Shown piece after piece: positions 1-5,884 of a stretch of DNA of 6,476 nt. The notes under the pieces were generated by a model. It searched no databases. It had not been told where the DNA came from and saw only the letters and a program-made list of their open reading frames with translations. How positions within the stretch are numbered: position 1 is the stretch's first letter; every line of letters begins with the position of its first letter. The stretch is from Oscillospiraceae bacterium (GTDB taxonomy: Bacteria > Bacillota > Clostridia > Oscillospirales > Ruminococcaceae), in assembly GCA_017416665.1 (NCBI GenBank), contig JAFQBO010000267.1, forward strand, positions 1 to 6,476, read 5' to 3'. The position numbers and the translations under genes were made by a program.

Positions 1-273
1 CATTTACAAGGGGTGAATTGAAAAAAATTTCATTTATTACCTGTGGAATAATCATCTGCTGAAGCTGTGGTATTACAGGCTGAACTTCTTATGTCATACA
101 CTCCCCTTTTTTCCAAAATCGTCAGCATAGACAAATGCAAAAAACTTAGCGTAACCCAAACCCATTAAATATGACCGATAATACTGCCGATGAAAGCAAT
201 CGAAAAAAAAGCCATACTCAAAAATTTTCTGAATACGGCAGTACATATTGAATTATTTGGCAAATTGGATTTT
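1..273. other. Left-edge stretch without a convincing gene
   Basis: No ORF here has both a credible length and a ribosome binding site. Three minor things are visible. A minus-strand ORF of 50 codons (246 down to 94) is open but has no Shine-Dalgarno upstream of its ATG. An 8-bp inverted repeat (TACTGCCG at 182-189, CGGCAGTA at 236-243) encloses an AT-rich partial palindrome (about 217-234) and, read on the minus strand, a run of eight T (203-210). That combination lies just downstream of the 619-residue gene and could be a weak terminator for it, but the stem next to the T run is only A/T pairs. At 8-62 an AAGGGG box precedes a TTG codon and 13 signal-peptide-like codons, then a stop. The stretch may be decayed coding sequence. 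Confidence 0.4.
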
Positions 274-2133
274 TTATTGTCTTTTATCAAGTATTTTTTT
301 GACTTTCTCTATAGAATCTTTCAAATATCTATCCTTTGTATGAGAATCAATGAGTTTAATTAACGGAGCAATATTTTCGAGCTGGTCGGGATATATTTCA
401 GCATATGTATTAATATATCTTTTAAGAGAATCTTCATCAAAATATCCCATAAGCTGTTTATCATACATACAGGAAACTGCTTTAAAAAACTGTTCATCAT
501 ATGTAGTGTTAACACCACATCTGAAAAGAAAACAGGCATTTTTAAAATATTGACAACGTTTTTCATTTTCAGTAAAATGATTTGTGACTTCTTTTAAAAG
601 TTCTAAGTGCTTATCGCCACGCCACATCAAAACCTTATCATCGTCTGCAAATTCATTGAAACTGCTTATTGTTTTCTTATTGTAAATTCCTGTAATAGTA
701 TAAACACTGCAATTTACAAGTTCAAAAAGTTTGCGTGCATCTTCTTCGCAGTTTATAGGAAAATTTTTATGACATCTGTCATACATTATCTCGTTTATAG
801 CTTTAATTTTTTCGGTTATACCCTCACTAAGACTCTTTTTATAGTCATAACTGAACTCATCATAAAAGGCTATTCCTTCCTTTATCTTATCCGTAAGTGC
901 TCTATACTGCTCAGGTATTCTGAAATCATATGTTTTCTTTTCGTATTCGTCATTGTTGATAGCTTTAAATATATGACCATTATCGGTAATTACAATATAA
1001 CTGTGATAATTAATTCCACATCTTGCTATACCATCGGAAACATAATAAATCTGGGTTAAGAAAATTCCGCTTTCCTTATCGTAAACGCCCGTTGTCCAGT
1101 TTATATTGGATACATCCAAATCATTTTTGGACTTATATTCGGGTTTCAAAAAATCAAATATTTTCTCTCGTATTTCGTCTGTTGTAAAAGTAAAGTCAAA
1201 TCCTTGAATTCTGTTATATATAAGCTTATCAAGTTCTTTCTTGTAAAATTCAAGACCCTTGAAATTTTTGTCTTTCATATTTTCATTGATAAAGTCAAGA
1301 AGCGGACGGAGATGCTGAATTTTATCAGTGAAAAACTTAATGCAGTTTTTCATATATTTTTCAATAAAATCCACATATCCACAACTAATCACACCACAAA
1401 AATAAGCTTTTTTTATTGCTTCAAAAGTCATATCCACATACATATCGTCTGTAATATGAGTAAACCAACGATTTAAATTTTGGAAATCCTTTGAAATCTG
1501 CGTGTAATCTTCCTTGCTGAGAGTATCGCCATATTGAGAAATTTTTGAAAGAATTTTTTTGTAATTTTCACCTCTTAATCTACACATTTTTTCTTCGGAT
1601 AAATATTTATTGAAACATTCAAGAGTATTTTTATTATACATTTTACTGATATAATGATAATTTCCGTCATTCTGAACAAATATTTTTTCAGCATCTTCAT
1701 AGCAATTTATATCAATACCCGGTTTACATTTATCTTTCATATTTTCGGTGATTTCATTAAGGTGTTTTTCCTGTTCATCCGAAAAACTGCTCTTAAATGT
1801 TTTTACATTTTTTTCATTATTATACAGCTTTATGCCGTCCTTTATAATCTCACTATGATGCTTGAGTTCTTCGGGAATTTCAATAAATTTATGTTGATAT
1901 CTGACAGCAACAACATAAAAAACATCGCTGTTCCCATTAATCAAAACATATCTGTCATCGCCTTTTACGGAATTTGCATAAGTAATGAAAAAACCACTTT
2001 CGTTATCATAGACACCATAATTCCAGTTGATATAGTCTACATCTAAATCCCATGTATTTTTATAAATCGGTTTTATAAAATTAAACATCTTTTTTCTGAT
2101 TTCGTCGGTTGAAAGTTTAAATTCAAATGCCAT
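274..2133 (-). CDS. Hypothetical protein of two tandem ~310-residue repeats
   Basis: The function of this 619-residue protein is not recognised. Its sequence is an internal tandem duplication: unit A is residues 1-310 and unit B residues 311-619. Aligned by hand, residues 5-51 and 314-360 share 29 of 47 positions, including TDEIR, a KP-Y-K stretch, DLDV, INW, GVYD and ESG. Further matches are an INC-EDA-K-F block (near residues 143 and 450), YNK-T followed by FN, an RG pair, and a closing PL-X3-I-X4-KD-X3-K pattern. No signal peptide, transmembrane segment or known catalytic motif is visible; it is charged and Lys/Glu/Asp-rich, suggesting a soluble cytoplasmic protein. The ATG at 2131-2133 is preceded by AGGAGA (2139-2144) at 5 bp. 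It has its own promoter (2243-2271), so it looks monocistronic. By eye it is more AT-rich than the acetyltransferase gene to the right. That it is a real gene is well supported; its role is unknown. Confidence 0.85.
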   Translation of the reverse strand: MAFEFKLSTDEIRKKMFNFIKPIYKNTWDLDVDYINWNYGVYDNESGFFITYANSVKGDDRYVLINGNSDVFYVVAVRYQHKFIEIPEELKHHSEIIKDGIKLYNNEKNVKTFKSSFSDEQEKHLNEITENMKDKCKPGIDINCYEDAEKIFVQNDGNYHYISKMYNKNTLECFNKYLSEEKMCRLRGENYKKILSKISQYGDTLSKEDYTQISKDFQNLNRWFTHITDDMYVDMTFEAIKKAYFCGVISCGYVDFIEKYMKNCIKFFTDKIQHLRPLLDFINENMKDKNFKGLEFYKKELDKLIYNRIQGFDFTFTTDEIREKIFDFLKPEYKSKNDLDVSNINWTTGVYDKESGIFLTQIYYVSDGIARCGINYHSYIVITDNGHIFKAINNDEYEKKTYDFRIPEQYRALTDKIKEGIAFYDEFSYDYKKSLSEGITEKIKAINEIMYDRCHKNFPINCEEDARKLFELVNCSVYTITGIYNKKTISSFNEFADDDKVLMWRGDKHLELLKEVTNHFTENEKRCQYFKNACFLFRCGVNTTYDEQFFKAVSCMYDKQLMGYFDEDSLKRYINTYAEIYPDQLENIAPLIKLIDSHTKDRYLKDSIEKVKKILDKRQ

Positions 2134-2242
2134 TTTTCTCTCCTGATTCTATGATGTTGTGTACAAGTCAAAATACTCATTTAATTTAGTTAACATTTAT
2201 ATTGTATTAAATTTCTATTTATCTTTCTGTACGATTTCCTAC

Positions 2243-2271
2243 ATTATACCACATTCCCTTCAAATGTTCAA
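2243..2271 (-). promoter_or_regulatory. Promoter of the duplicated 619-residue protein gene
   Basis: Read on the minus strand, TTGAAC (-35, 2266-2271) is followed after exactly 17 bp by a perfect TATAAT (-10, 2243-2248). This is a housekeeping sigma-A type promoter. Transcription would start near 2236, giving a leader of about 100 nt before the ATG at 2133. No operator-like dyad is obvious. The strength of the boxes suggests basal expression of this unknown gene. Confidence 0.7.
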
Positions 2272-2459
2272 TATCCTCTGATCAAAAAAGCGTGTAACAA
2301 ACCAGACTCAGTATCAGACTTTAACAAATCTCCATCTATAATATATATTGATGTATGCAGTTGATTTCTTTAACAGCTTTAACTTTAATATACCGGATAA
2401 TGTGCAGTATTCTTGATACGAATGCACTTGATATACGACCTATTCAGTTAATGCACCAG

Positions 2460-2500
2460 ATTAAAACAAAGCTGACTCCGCCTTGAAAACGAAATCAGCT
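2460..2500 (-). terminator. Rho-independent terminator of the lipoprotein gene
   Basis: On the minus strand, 11 nt after the lipoprotein stop codon, AGCTGATTTCG (2490-2500) pairs with CGGAGTCAGCT (2470-2480) across a 9-nt loop. The stem is 11 bp including two G-T pairs. It is followed directly by a T-rich run, TTGTTTTAA. Position, orientation and tail all fit termination of the gene at 2512-3684 and explain why the next gene needs its own promoter. Confidence 0.75.
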
Positions 2501-2511
2501 ATTCCTGATAT

Positions 2512-3684
2512 TTATGGTTTACATATTCCACAAGGCGTATAACCATCTGCTATTGCCTGCTCATAATCACTTGTAAATTCTTTATTAACTTCTTTCATTT
2601 GGTCCACAGATGAACAATCAGCATAATGAATTTTCATTGTATTTGTGTTCAGAACATAAGTCACAGAATTTTCTTTCAGATTCTCCGTTATCTGAGATGT
2701 GTCCGAAATATGTTCAACAGGATTAGTATTTATTGAGACATCATTTCCGTTGGAAGTAAATATAACCGTCCCCTGCAAATCTGTTCTGTATACATTGATA
2801 TTCCTGTCATACAAACGTTTCAGAAGTTCATCTGTCGGGTGTCCGTATGAATTATTCATTCCACAACTTATAACTGCATAAGACGGATTCACTTTATCAA
2901 GAAAGTTCACAGAAGATGAAGTATCCGAACCATGATGCCCAACCTTTAAAACATCACAATCGATATCATGCGTTATGTCATTTTCCTCATCCTCCTCAGC
3001 ATCTCCTGTAAACAAAAAACTACTATTTTCATAAGTAAGCTTTATAACCACAGAATTGTTATTCTGTTCCTTCTCATCAATTACCACAGGTGCAACAACT
3101 TCAACAAGCAGATTATTTTCATCAAGGATAACATCACCTGCCATAACGCTGTGAACATCGGTATCAGTGCTTTTTAAAACATTCAGCATCTCTTCATAAA
3201 TATTTGTAGTTGCAATTGCTGATGTCATATAAAAGTCATCTGCCTCAAGAGTTCTGAGAACTTCAGGCATACCACCTATATGGTCACTGTGAGCATGAGT
3301 CGCAACAGTGTAATCAATCTCATCATATCCCTGACTGTTTATATATGTTGTAACCTTATCACCCTGATCCGTTTCACCCGCATCAATAAGCATAGTTTCA
3401 CCATTAGGTAATTCTATAAAAGTACAGTCGCCCTGTCCTACATCAATAAAATGAACTGTCAGATTTTCTGTAAACAATTCCATGCTTTGTTCAGTTTCTT
3501 CCGAATTATCAATGGCTGTCCCTGATGTTAATCTGCTTTCCTCTTTCTTTAAGGTAGTTACAGCAGTTGTTTCGGTCTTAATAATTTCACTTTGTTCAGA
3601 ACTGTGATTTTCTGTGTCAGAACATCCTGAAAAAAATACAGAAACTGACAGGACTAAAGCCGATAATAATTTTGTTGTTTTCAT
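2512..3684 (-). CDS. ComEC-like metallo-beta-lactamase lipoprotein with C-terminal Cys/His module
   Basis: A 390-residue predicted exported lipoprotein. The signal peptide (residues 1-20) ends in the lipobox FFSG-C21; a Ser/Thr/Glu-rich linker runs to about residue 72. Residues 75-318 form a metallo-beta-lactamase domain of the ComEC/Rec2 C-terminal type: FIDVGQGD (79-86), LIDAG (99-103), the metal motif H130-A-H132-S-D134-H135, TGDAE (226-230), VGHHGS (248-253), NSYGHP (278-283) and RTDLQG (300-305). All expected metal ligands appear present, so it is probably an active metallohydrolase, perhaps a nuclease or phosphodiesterase; the substrate is not deducible. Residues 343-390 form a small module with H353, C357, C385 and C388 (ending TPCGICKP) like the Ada-type zinc modules attached to extracytoplasmic proteins. 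ComEC's membrane channel domain is absent, so a competence role should not be assumed. The start is the ATG at 3682-3684 because AGGAGG (3692-3697) sits 7 bp upstream and the signal peptide begins there; an in-frame ATG 14 codons earlier lacks a ribosome site. Confidence 0.9.
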   Translation of the reverse strand: MKTTKLLSALVLSVSVFFSGCSDTENHSSEQSEIIKTETTAVTTLKKEESRLTSGTAIDNSEETEQSMELFTENLTVHFIDVGQGDCTFIELPNGETMLIDAGETDQGDKVTTYINSQGYDEIDYTVATHAHSDHIGGMPEVLRTLEADDFYMTSAIATTNIYEEMLNVLKSTDTDVHSVMAGDVILDENNLLVEVVAPVVIDEKEQNNNSVVIKLTYENSSFLFTGDAEEDEENDITHDIDCDVLKVGHHGSDTSSSVNFLDKVNPSYAVISCGMNNSYGHPTDELLKRLYDRNINVYRTDLQGTVIFTSNGNDVSINTNPVEHISDTSQITENLKENSVTYVLNTNTMKIHYADCSSVDQMKEVNKEFTSDYEQAIADGYTPCGICKP

Positions 3685-3763
3685 GATATATCCTCCTGAA
3701 AAGCTTTTTCTTTTAGTATATCCCATCGGATGTGTCTAATTATGTACATCTGTATATAAATTC

Positions 3764-3793
3764 AGCCAAAACTGTAATAAATCAGTTTTGGCT
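3764..3793 (+). terminator. Perfect 11-bp hairpin in the lipoprotein leader, T-tail on the plus strand
   Basis: AGCCAAAACTG (3764-3774) and CAGTTTTGGCT (3783-3793) are perfect inverted repeats around an 8-nt loop. On the plus strand the stem is followed by TTTGTTT, so it has terminator form in that direction. No plus-strand gene lies upstream of it. On the minus strand it falls inside the roughly 155-nt leader of the lipoprotein mRNA without a T tail, where it would act as an RNA structure instead. It may stop antisense transcription, stabilise the leader, or end an unannotated small plus-strand RNA. Confidence 0.5.
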
Positions 3794-3827
3794 TTTGTTT
3801 CAGAAAGTATACATAATTATAACTTAT

Positions 3828-3844
3828 AGGACAAAATGTCACCT
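3828..3844. promoter_or_regulatory. Candidate operator dyad at the lipoprotein transcription start
   Basis: A partial dyad with core GACA-AAA-TGTC (3830-3840) and AGG/CCT flanks offset by one base lies just downstream of the minus-strand -10 box, covering roughly +1 to +12. A repressor bound here would block the lipoprotein promoter. The neighbouring XRE regulator is the obvious candidate, since such regulators often bind short dyads in the divergent promoter region they share. The dyad is short and imperfect, so this is inference. Confidence 0.35.
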
Positions 3845-3846
3845 AA

Positions 3847-3875
3847 ATTATAACATTGTCTTATATGTTAGTCAA
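3847..3875 (-). promoter_or_regulatory. Promoter of the lipoprotein gene
   Basis: On the minus strand TTGACT (-35, 3870-3875) and a perfect TATAAT (-10, 3847-3852) are separated by 17 bp. Transcription would begin near 3840 and give a leader of about 155 nt that contains the perfect hairpin at 3764-3793. Its -35 box lies 17 bp from the -35 box of the divergent regulator promoter, so regulator and polymerase binding on the two sides could interfere. Confidence 0.75.
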
Positions 3876-3892
3876 GTGCTTTTCTTTTAATA

Positions 3893-3921
3893 CTGATACA
3901 TTATCTGAAAAAGGCTATAAT
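3893..3921 (+). promoter_or_regulatory. Promoter of the XRE regulator gene
   Basis: CTGATA (3893-3898, four of six -35 consensus positions) is followed after 17 bp by a perfect TATAAT (3916-3921). The start would be near 3928, leaving a short leader of about 26 nt that carries the GGAGG ribosome site at 3941-3945. It is weaker at -35 than the opposing lipoprotein promoter. Confidence 0.6.
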
Positions 3922-3953
3922 AGATACAGTATTTAACAGTGGAGGTTTTATGC

Positions 3954-4232
3954 ATGAGAAAAGAAGTAGCTTTTAAAAATCGTGACAGATTTATTCAGCT
4001 TGGTATTGCAATTTCATCACTCAGAAGATTAAGAGGTCTGTCCCAGGAAAAACTTGCTGAAAAAGCAAACATCAGCCGTTCCTTGCTTAGTGTCATAGAA
4101 GCTCCGAATACAGCATGCAGTTTTTCTCTGGAATCACTGTATGATATTGCAGATGCGTTGGATGTAACAGCAGCAGATTTGATAAATGCTTCTCTGTTTC
4201 CCGACAGCATTATAAACAAGACATCTGAATAA
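3954..4232 (+). CDS. Small XRE-family helix-turn-helix transcriptional regulator
   Basis: A 92-residue protein consisting almost entirely of one Cro/C1-type DNA-binding domain (about residues 14-78). The diagnostic run is LRGLSQEKLAEKANIS (26-41), with Q31 and the second and recognition helices, followed by SRSLLSVIEAP (41-51) and SLESLYDIADALDV (58-71). The IEAP signature after the recognition helix is typical of a small single-domain regulator family common in Clostridia. No ligand-binding, protease or dimerisation domain follows; the tail is about 15 residues. The ATG at 3954 is chosen because GGAGG (3941-3945) lies 8 bp upstream; an in-frame GTG at 3939 overlaps that site and cannot be the start. 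It is divergent from the lipoprotein gene and, by inference, may control it and itself. It is monocistronic, with its own terminator 5 bp downstream. Confidence 0.9.
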   Translation: MRKEVAFKNRDRFIQLGIAISSLRRLRGLSQEKLAEKANISRSLLSVIEAPNTACSFSLESLYDIADALDVTAADLINASLFPDSIINKTSE

Positions 4233-4237
4233 ATAGT

Positions 4238-4275
4238 GGCGGTACTAATCTCATAAGTACCGCCTGTTATTTTTT
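4238..4275 (+). terminator. Rho-independent terminator of the XRE regulator
   Basis: GGCGGTACT (4238-4246) pairs perfectly with AGTACCGCC (4256-4264) over a 9-nt loop, followed by TGTTATTTTTT. It begins 5 nt after the regulator's TAA. The GC-rich 9-bp stem and T tail on the plus strand make this a confident terminator. Confidence 0.82.
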
Positions 4276-4587
4276 AGAAGGTATGAATCTCCTCAGAATT
4301 AACAAAATGTACTGAAACATGTAAGCTTCATTCGATTTATGAAAAAACAGAAAATTTCAGTTATATATAATTATAGTGCTATGATAAGTACTATCGTGTG
4401 CAACGATAGGAAGCAACGTTACGTTACATCCATATCAAGCAAAGTAAGCTGTAACAGAAAGTTTACTGCACAATGATTTCATTCAAGCAACTCTTAAACA
4501 GAAAGCCAGACCTTTTGAGGACTGGCTGATCTTATTTTGGCGGATAAGCTTAAAAGTAAATCACATCGTATTCATATTCATTAAATC
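4276..4587. other. Convergent intergenic region without a gene
   Basis: This 312-bp stretch separates the plus-strand regulator from the minus-strand acetyltransferase, whose 3' ends face each other. No ORF with a ribosome site was found. It contains a 7-bp hairpin (CTATCGT at 4391-4397, ACGATAG at 4403-4409, 5-nt loop), a short AACGTTACGTTAC repeat at about 4415-4427, and the terminator-like hairpin at 4504-4527. Nothing matches an RNA family I know. Confidence 0.5.
4494..4527 (-). terminator. Candidate terminator of the GNAT gene
   Basis: AGCCAG (4504-4509) and CTGGCT (4522-4527) pair, with an inner CCT/AGG extension after one mismatch and a 4-nt loop. On the minus strand the stem runs into TTTCTGTTT. 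It lies about 60 nt beyond the acetyltransferase stop codon. The tail is interrupted, so efficiency is uncertain; on the plus strand the stem could also back up the regulator's terminator. Confidence 0.55.
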
Positions 4588-5130
4588 CTACCTTTGACGC
4601 TTATACCAGTTTTCATACGTCAGACAGCTTGTATGCCCGACTCTCACCTCATGCATTAAAGGTACATCAACATCATTACAGGTATGGTGATATTCAAATC
4701 CTAATTTCTCCTGCACACGTCTTGATTTTGTATTGCCGTCATAATAACCGCACCATATAGTTTTCATGCCAAGATTATTAAAGGCATGATCTATTAAAGC
4801 CTTTGCGGCTTCAGGCATCAGCCCCTGTCCCCAGAACGGCTTACCTATCCAGTAACCAAGCTCACATTCATCATCACGTTCTGTCATGTCGGTATGTCCG
4901 TTAAGCCTTAATTCAACAGCTCCGATTGCAATATTGTCCGACCTCAGACAAACAGCATAACATTCCCTGCCGTTTAAAACATTTCGTATAACCTCCAGGC
5001 TTTCCGACAAACTTTTATGTGGCGGCCAACCTGCAATCGGTCCTACATCAGGACAGCTTGCGTATTTATACAGGCTTTCTGCGTCACTCTCATTCCAGGG
5101 TCTCAGCAAAAGTCTTTCTGTTGTCAGCAT
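4588..5130 (-). CDS. GNAT family N-acetyltransferase, RimJ/RimL-like
   Basis: A 180-residue cytoplasmic acetyltransferase expected to move an acetyl group from acetyl-CoA to an amine, either a protein N-terminus or a small molecule. It opens with TERLLLRPW (4-12), the usual beta-1 start of the RimJ/RimL subgroup. The central beta-4 strand and acetyl-CoA pyrophosphate loop are ELGYWIGKPFWGQGLMPEA (90-108), where WGQGLMPEA fits the Q/R-x-x-G-x-G/A region in the relaxed form typical of this subgroup. The C-terminal NTKSRRVQEKLGFEY (133-147) is the conserved N-x-x-S-x-x-x-x-x-K-x-GF element. Length is normal and the protein looks complete. The ATG at 5128-5130 follows AGGAGA (5137-5142) at 6 bp. 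It lies downstream of the MITE-like element and could receive read-through from the Fic operon, but the upstream 100 bp allows its own promoter (a TATAGT lies at about 5168-5173). The substrate cannot be told from sequence; a RimI/J/L ribosomal role should not be assumed. Confidence 0.92.
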   Translation of the reverse strand: MLTTERLLLRPWNESDAESLYKYASCPDVGPIAGWPPHKSLSESLEVIRNVLNGRECYAVCLRSDNIAIGAVELRLNGHTDMTERDDECELGYWIGKPFWGQGLMPEAAKALIDHAFNNLGMKTIWCGYYDGNTKSRRVQEKLGFEYHHTCNDVDVPLMHEVRVGHTSCLTYENWYKRQR

Positions 5131-5178
5131 AGTATCTCTCCTTTTTATTGGCTATATGTTCGAATTACACTATATCTT

Positions 5179-5196
5179 ATGTATCTCATGTATCTC
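5179..5196. repeat. Two tandem copies of a 9-bp repeat upstream of the GNAT gene
   Basis: ATGTATCTC occurs twice in immediate succession (5179-5187 and 5188-5196), with a degenerate neighbour TATATCTT just to the left. It lies about 50-65 bp upstream of the acetyltransferase start, immediately upstream (minus strand) of a possible -10 TATAGT. It may be a regulator site or simple slippage. Confidence 0.4.
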
Positions 5197-5233
5197 TTAA
5201 ATCCTGTTAATACAGCCGTACAGCGAATCAGAC

Positions 5234-5398
5234 TAGAGCGTATTCACATAAAATAAATATGCAGATTTTTAAGCATAATTTCTTCAAATTCAAGGCGAAA
5301 ATTTGCAGGAATACTAGCGTATTGCAAGAATTTTCAACGCAGAAGTTGACGAAATTTGCAAAAATATGCGTGTTTGGTTTTAATGTGAACACGCTCTA
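5234..5398. mobile_element. 165-bp palindromic MITE-like element
   Basis: The ends are TAGAGCGTATTCACAT (5234-5249) and ATGTGAACACGCTCTA (5383-5398), inverted repeats matching at 15 of 16 positions. The pairing continues inward with gaps and mismatches: ATATGCAGATTTTT against AAAAATATGCGTGT, TTCAAATTC against GAAGTTGAC, and AAAATTTGCAGGAATAC against GTATTGCAAGAATTTT. The innermost AATAC/GTATT arms (5310-5314, 5319-5323) fall at the exact centre of the element, so the whole unit can form one long hairpin. Both ends carry TA, consistent with a TA target duplication as in IS630/Tc1-mariner type mini-elements. It has no coding capacity and would need a transposase supplied elsewhere. It sits between the 133-residue gene and the acetyltransferase gene. 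Class assignment by TA ends is inference. Confidence 0.75.
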
Positions 5399-5411
5399 AT
5401 GTCCGAAAGCA

Positions 5412-5434
5412 CTGTAACGGCTGGAGATTTACAG
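5412..5434 (-). terminator. Weak hairpin after the 133-residue gene
   Basis: CTGTAA (5412-5417) and TTACAG (5429-5434) form a 6-bp inverted repeat with an 11-nt loop, 24 nt downstream of the 133-residue gene's stop on the minus strand. Only TGCTTTC follows, so it is a poor terminator on its own. The MITE hairpin just beyond may matter more for ending the transcript. Confidence 0.2.
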
Positions 5435-5458
5435 ATTTATGAGGAATGCATTAAAAAT

Positions 5459-5860
5459 TTATCTATTTCGTTTTTCTCTGCATGATATGTTATTAATACC
5501 CCATCCGGCAGCACCATCAAGTGCAAGAAAACGCTCATCTCCCATAGCTTCAGCAAGACTTTCAATAAGAAGTTTAAATCCTACAAGGCGATTTTTTCTG
5601 TATTTCAAACGAACAGTTACCTTTTTACCATGAGTATCTTTAAGTGCTTCTATCATCTCATCATAATCACCATTATCATACATTCTGATATCCTTTAAAA
5701 AGTGTGATGAATACAGATATTTCTGCTCACCATCAATTATTCCGTAAGCTTCAATATCAATACAGCCGACTTCAAGATTTTCTTTATAGCAATCTTCATA
5801 GCAATCGTGTATAAACGGGAGGGATACCTCCTTATATGTTGGTTTTGAAAATATTGACAT
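5459..5860 (-). CDS. Hypothetical protein next to the Fic gene
   Basis: A 133-residue protein I do not recognise. It lacks a signal peptide and membrane segments. Visible features are a CYEDCY element (20-25), a probable beta-rich region with IDIEAYGIIDGEQKYLY (34-50), a basic strand GKKVTVRLKYRKNRLVGF (78-95) and a C-terminal segment DERFLALDGAAGWGI (108-122), then a basic tail. The ATG at 5858-5860 is preceded by AAGGAG (5869-5874) at 8 bp, a good ribosome site. It starts 24 bp after the Fic stop codon on the same strand with no terminator or clear promoter between, so the two are probably one operon. It could be a functional partner such as an antitoxin or a target, but nothing in the sequence shows that, and no classical Fic-inhibitory helix motif (S/T-x-x-x-E-G/N) was found in it. 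The 3' end lies 60 bp from the MITE-like element. Gene reality is fairly sure; function is unknown. Confidence 0.75.
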   Translation of the reverse strand: MSIFSKPTYKEVSLPFIHDCYEDCYKENLEVGCIDIEAYGIIDGEQKYLYSSHFLKDIRMYDNGDYDEMIEALKDTHGKKVTVRLKYRKNRLVGFKLLIESLAEAMGDERFLALDGAAGWGINNISCREKRNR

Positions 5861-5884
5861 TATAACTGCTCCTTGTATTGATCA

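Larger units (their letters stand above)
2134..2511. other. Intergenic region between two minus-strand genes
   Basis: This 378-bp gap holds the promoter of the 619-residue gene (2243-2271), its roughly 100-nt leader, and the terminator of the lipoprotein gene (2460-2500). Between them (2272-2459) I see no gene. There is a small imperfect hairpin (2402-2427, GTGC/GCAC arms with a 3-nt bulge) and a hexamer CAGACT repeated twice 6 bp apart (about 2313-2330). A 33-codon minus-strand open stretch without start or ribosome site is treated as chance. Confidence 0.6.

Noticed and set aside
18..62. A TTG-initiated reading with an AAGGGG box and a signal-peptide-like start on the plus strand
   Set aside because: It meets a stop after 14 codons and another soon after, so it cannot encode a functional protein as it stands.
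607..1059. A 150-codon plus-strand ORF inside the 619-residue gene
   Set aside because: It is the antisense shadow of a gene with a clear promoter, ribosome site and internal homology. Its hydrophobic, Ile/Phe-rich translation is what antisense of Lys/Asn/Glu-rich coding gives.
2277..2375. A 33-codon minus-strand open stretch between the two large genes that briefly resembled a gene remnant
   Set aside because: It has no start codon or ribosome site, is short, and I could not tie it to any family.
2512..3684. Calling the lipoprotein a competence protein (ComEC)
   Set aside because: Only the metallo-beta-lactamase part is shared; the competence channel domain with its membrane helices is absent and no other competence gene is in the window.
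3685..3726. An upstream ATG that extends the lipoprotein by 14 residues
   Set aside because: It has no ribosome site, and the extension would precede a normal lipoprotein signal peptide that has an ideal AGGAGG at 7 bp.
3939..3953. A GTG start five codons upstream for the XRE regulator
   Set aside because: The GTG overlaps the GGAGG ribosome site that serves the ATG at 3954.
5017..5256. A plus-strand ORF over the acetyltransferase 5' end and part of the MITE
   Set aside because: It is antisense to a well-supported gene and runs into a non-coding mobile element; no ribosome site was seen.
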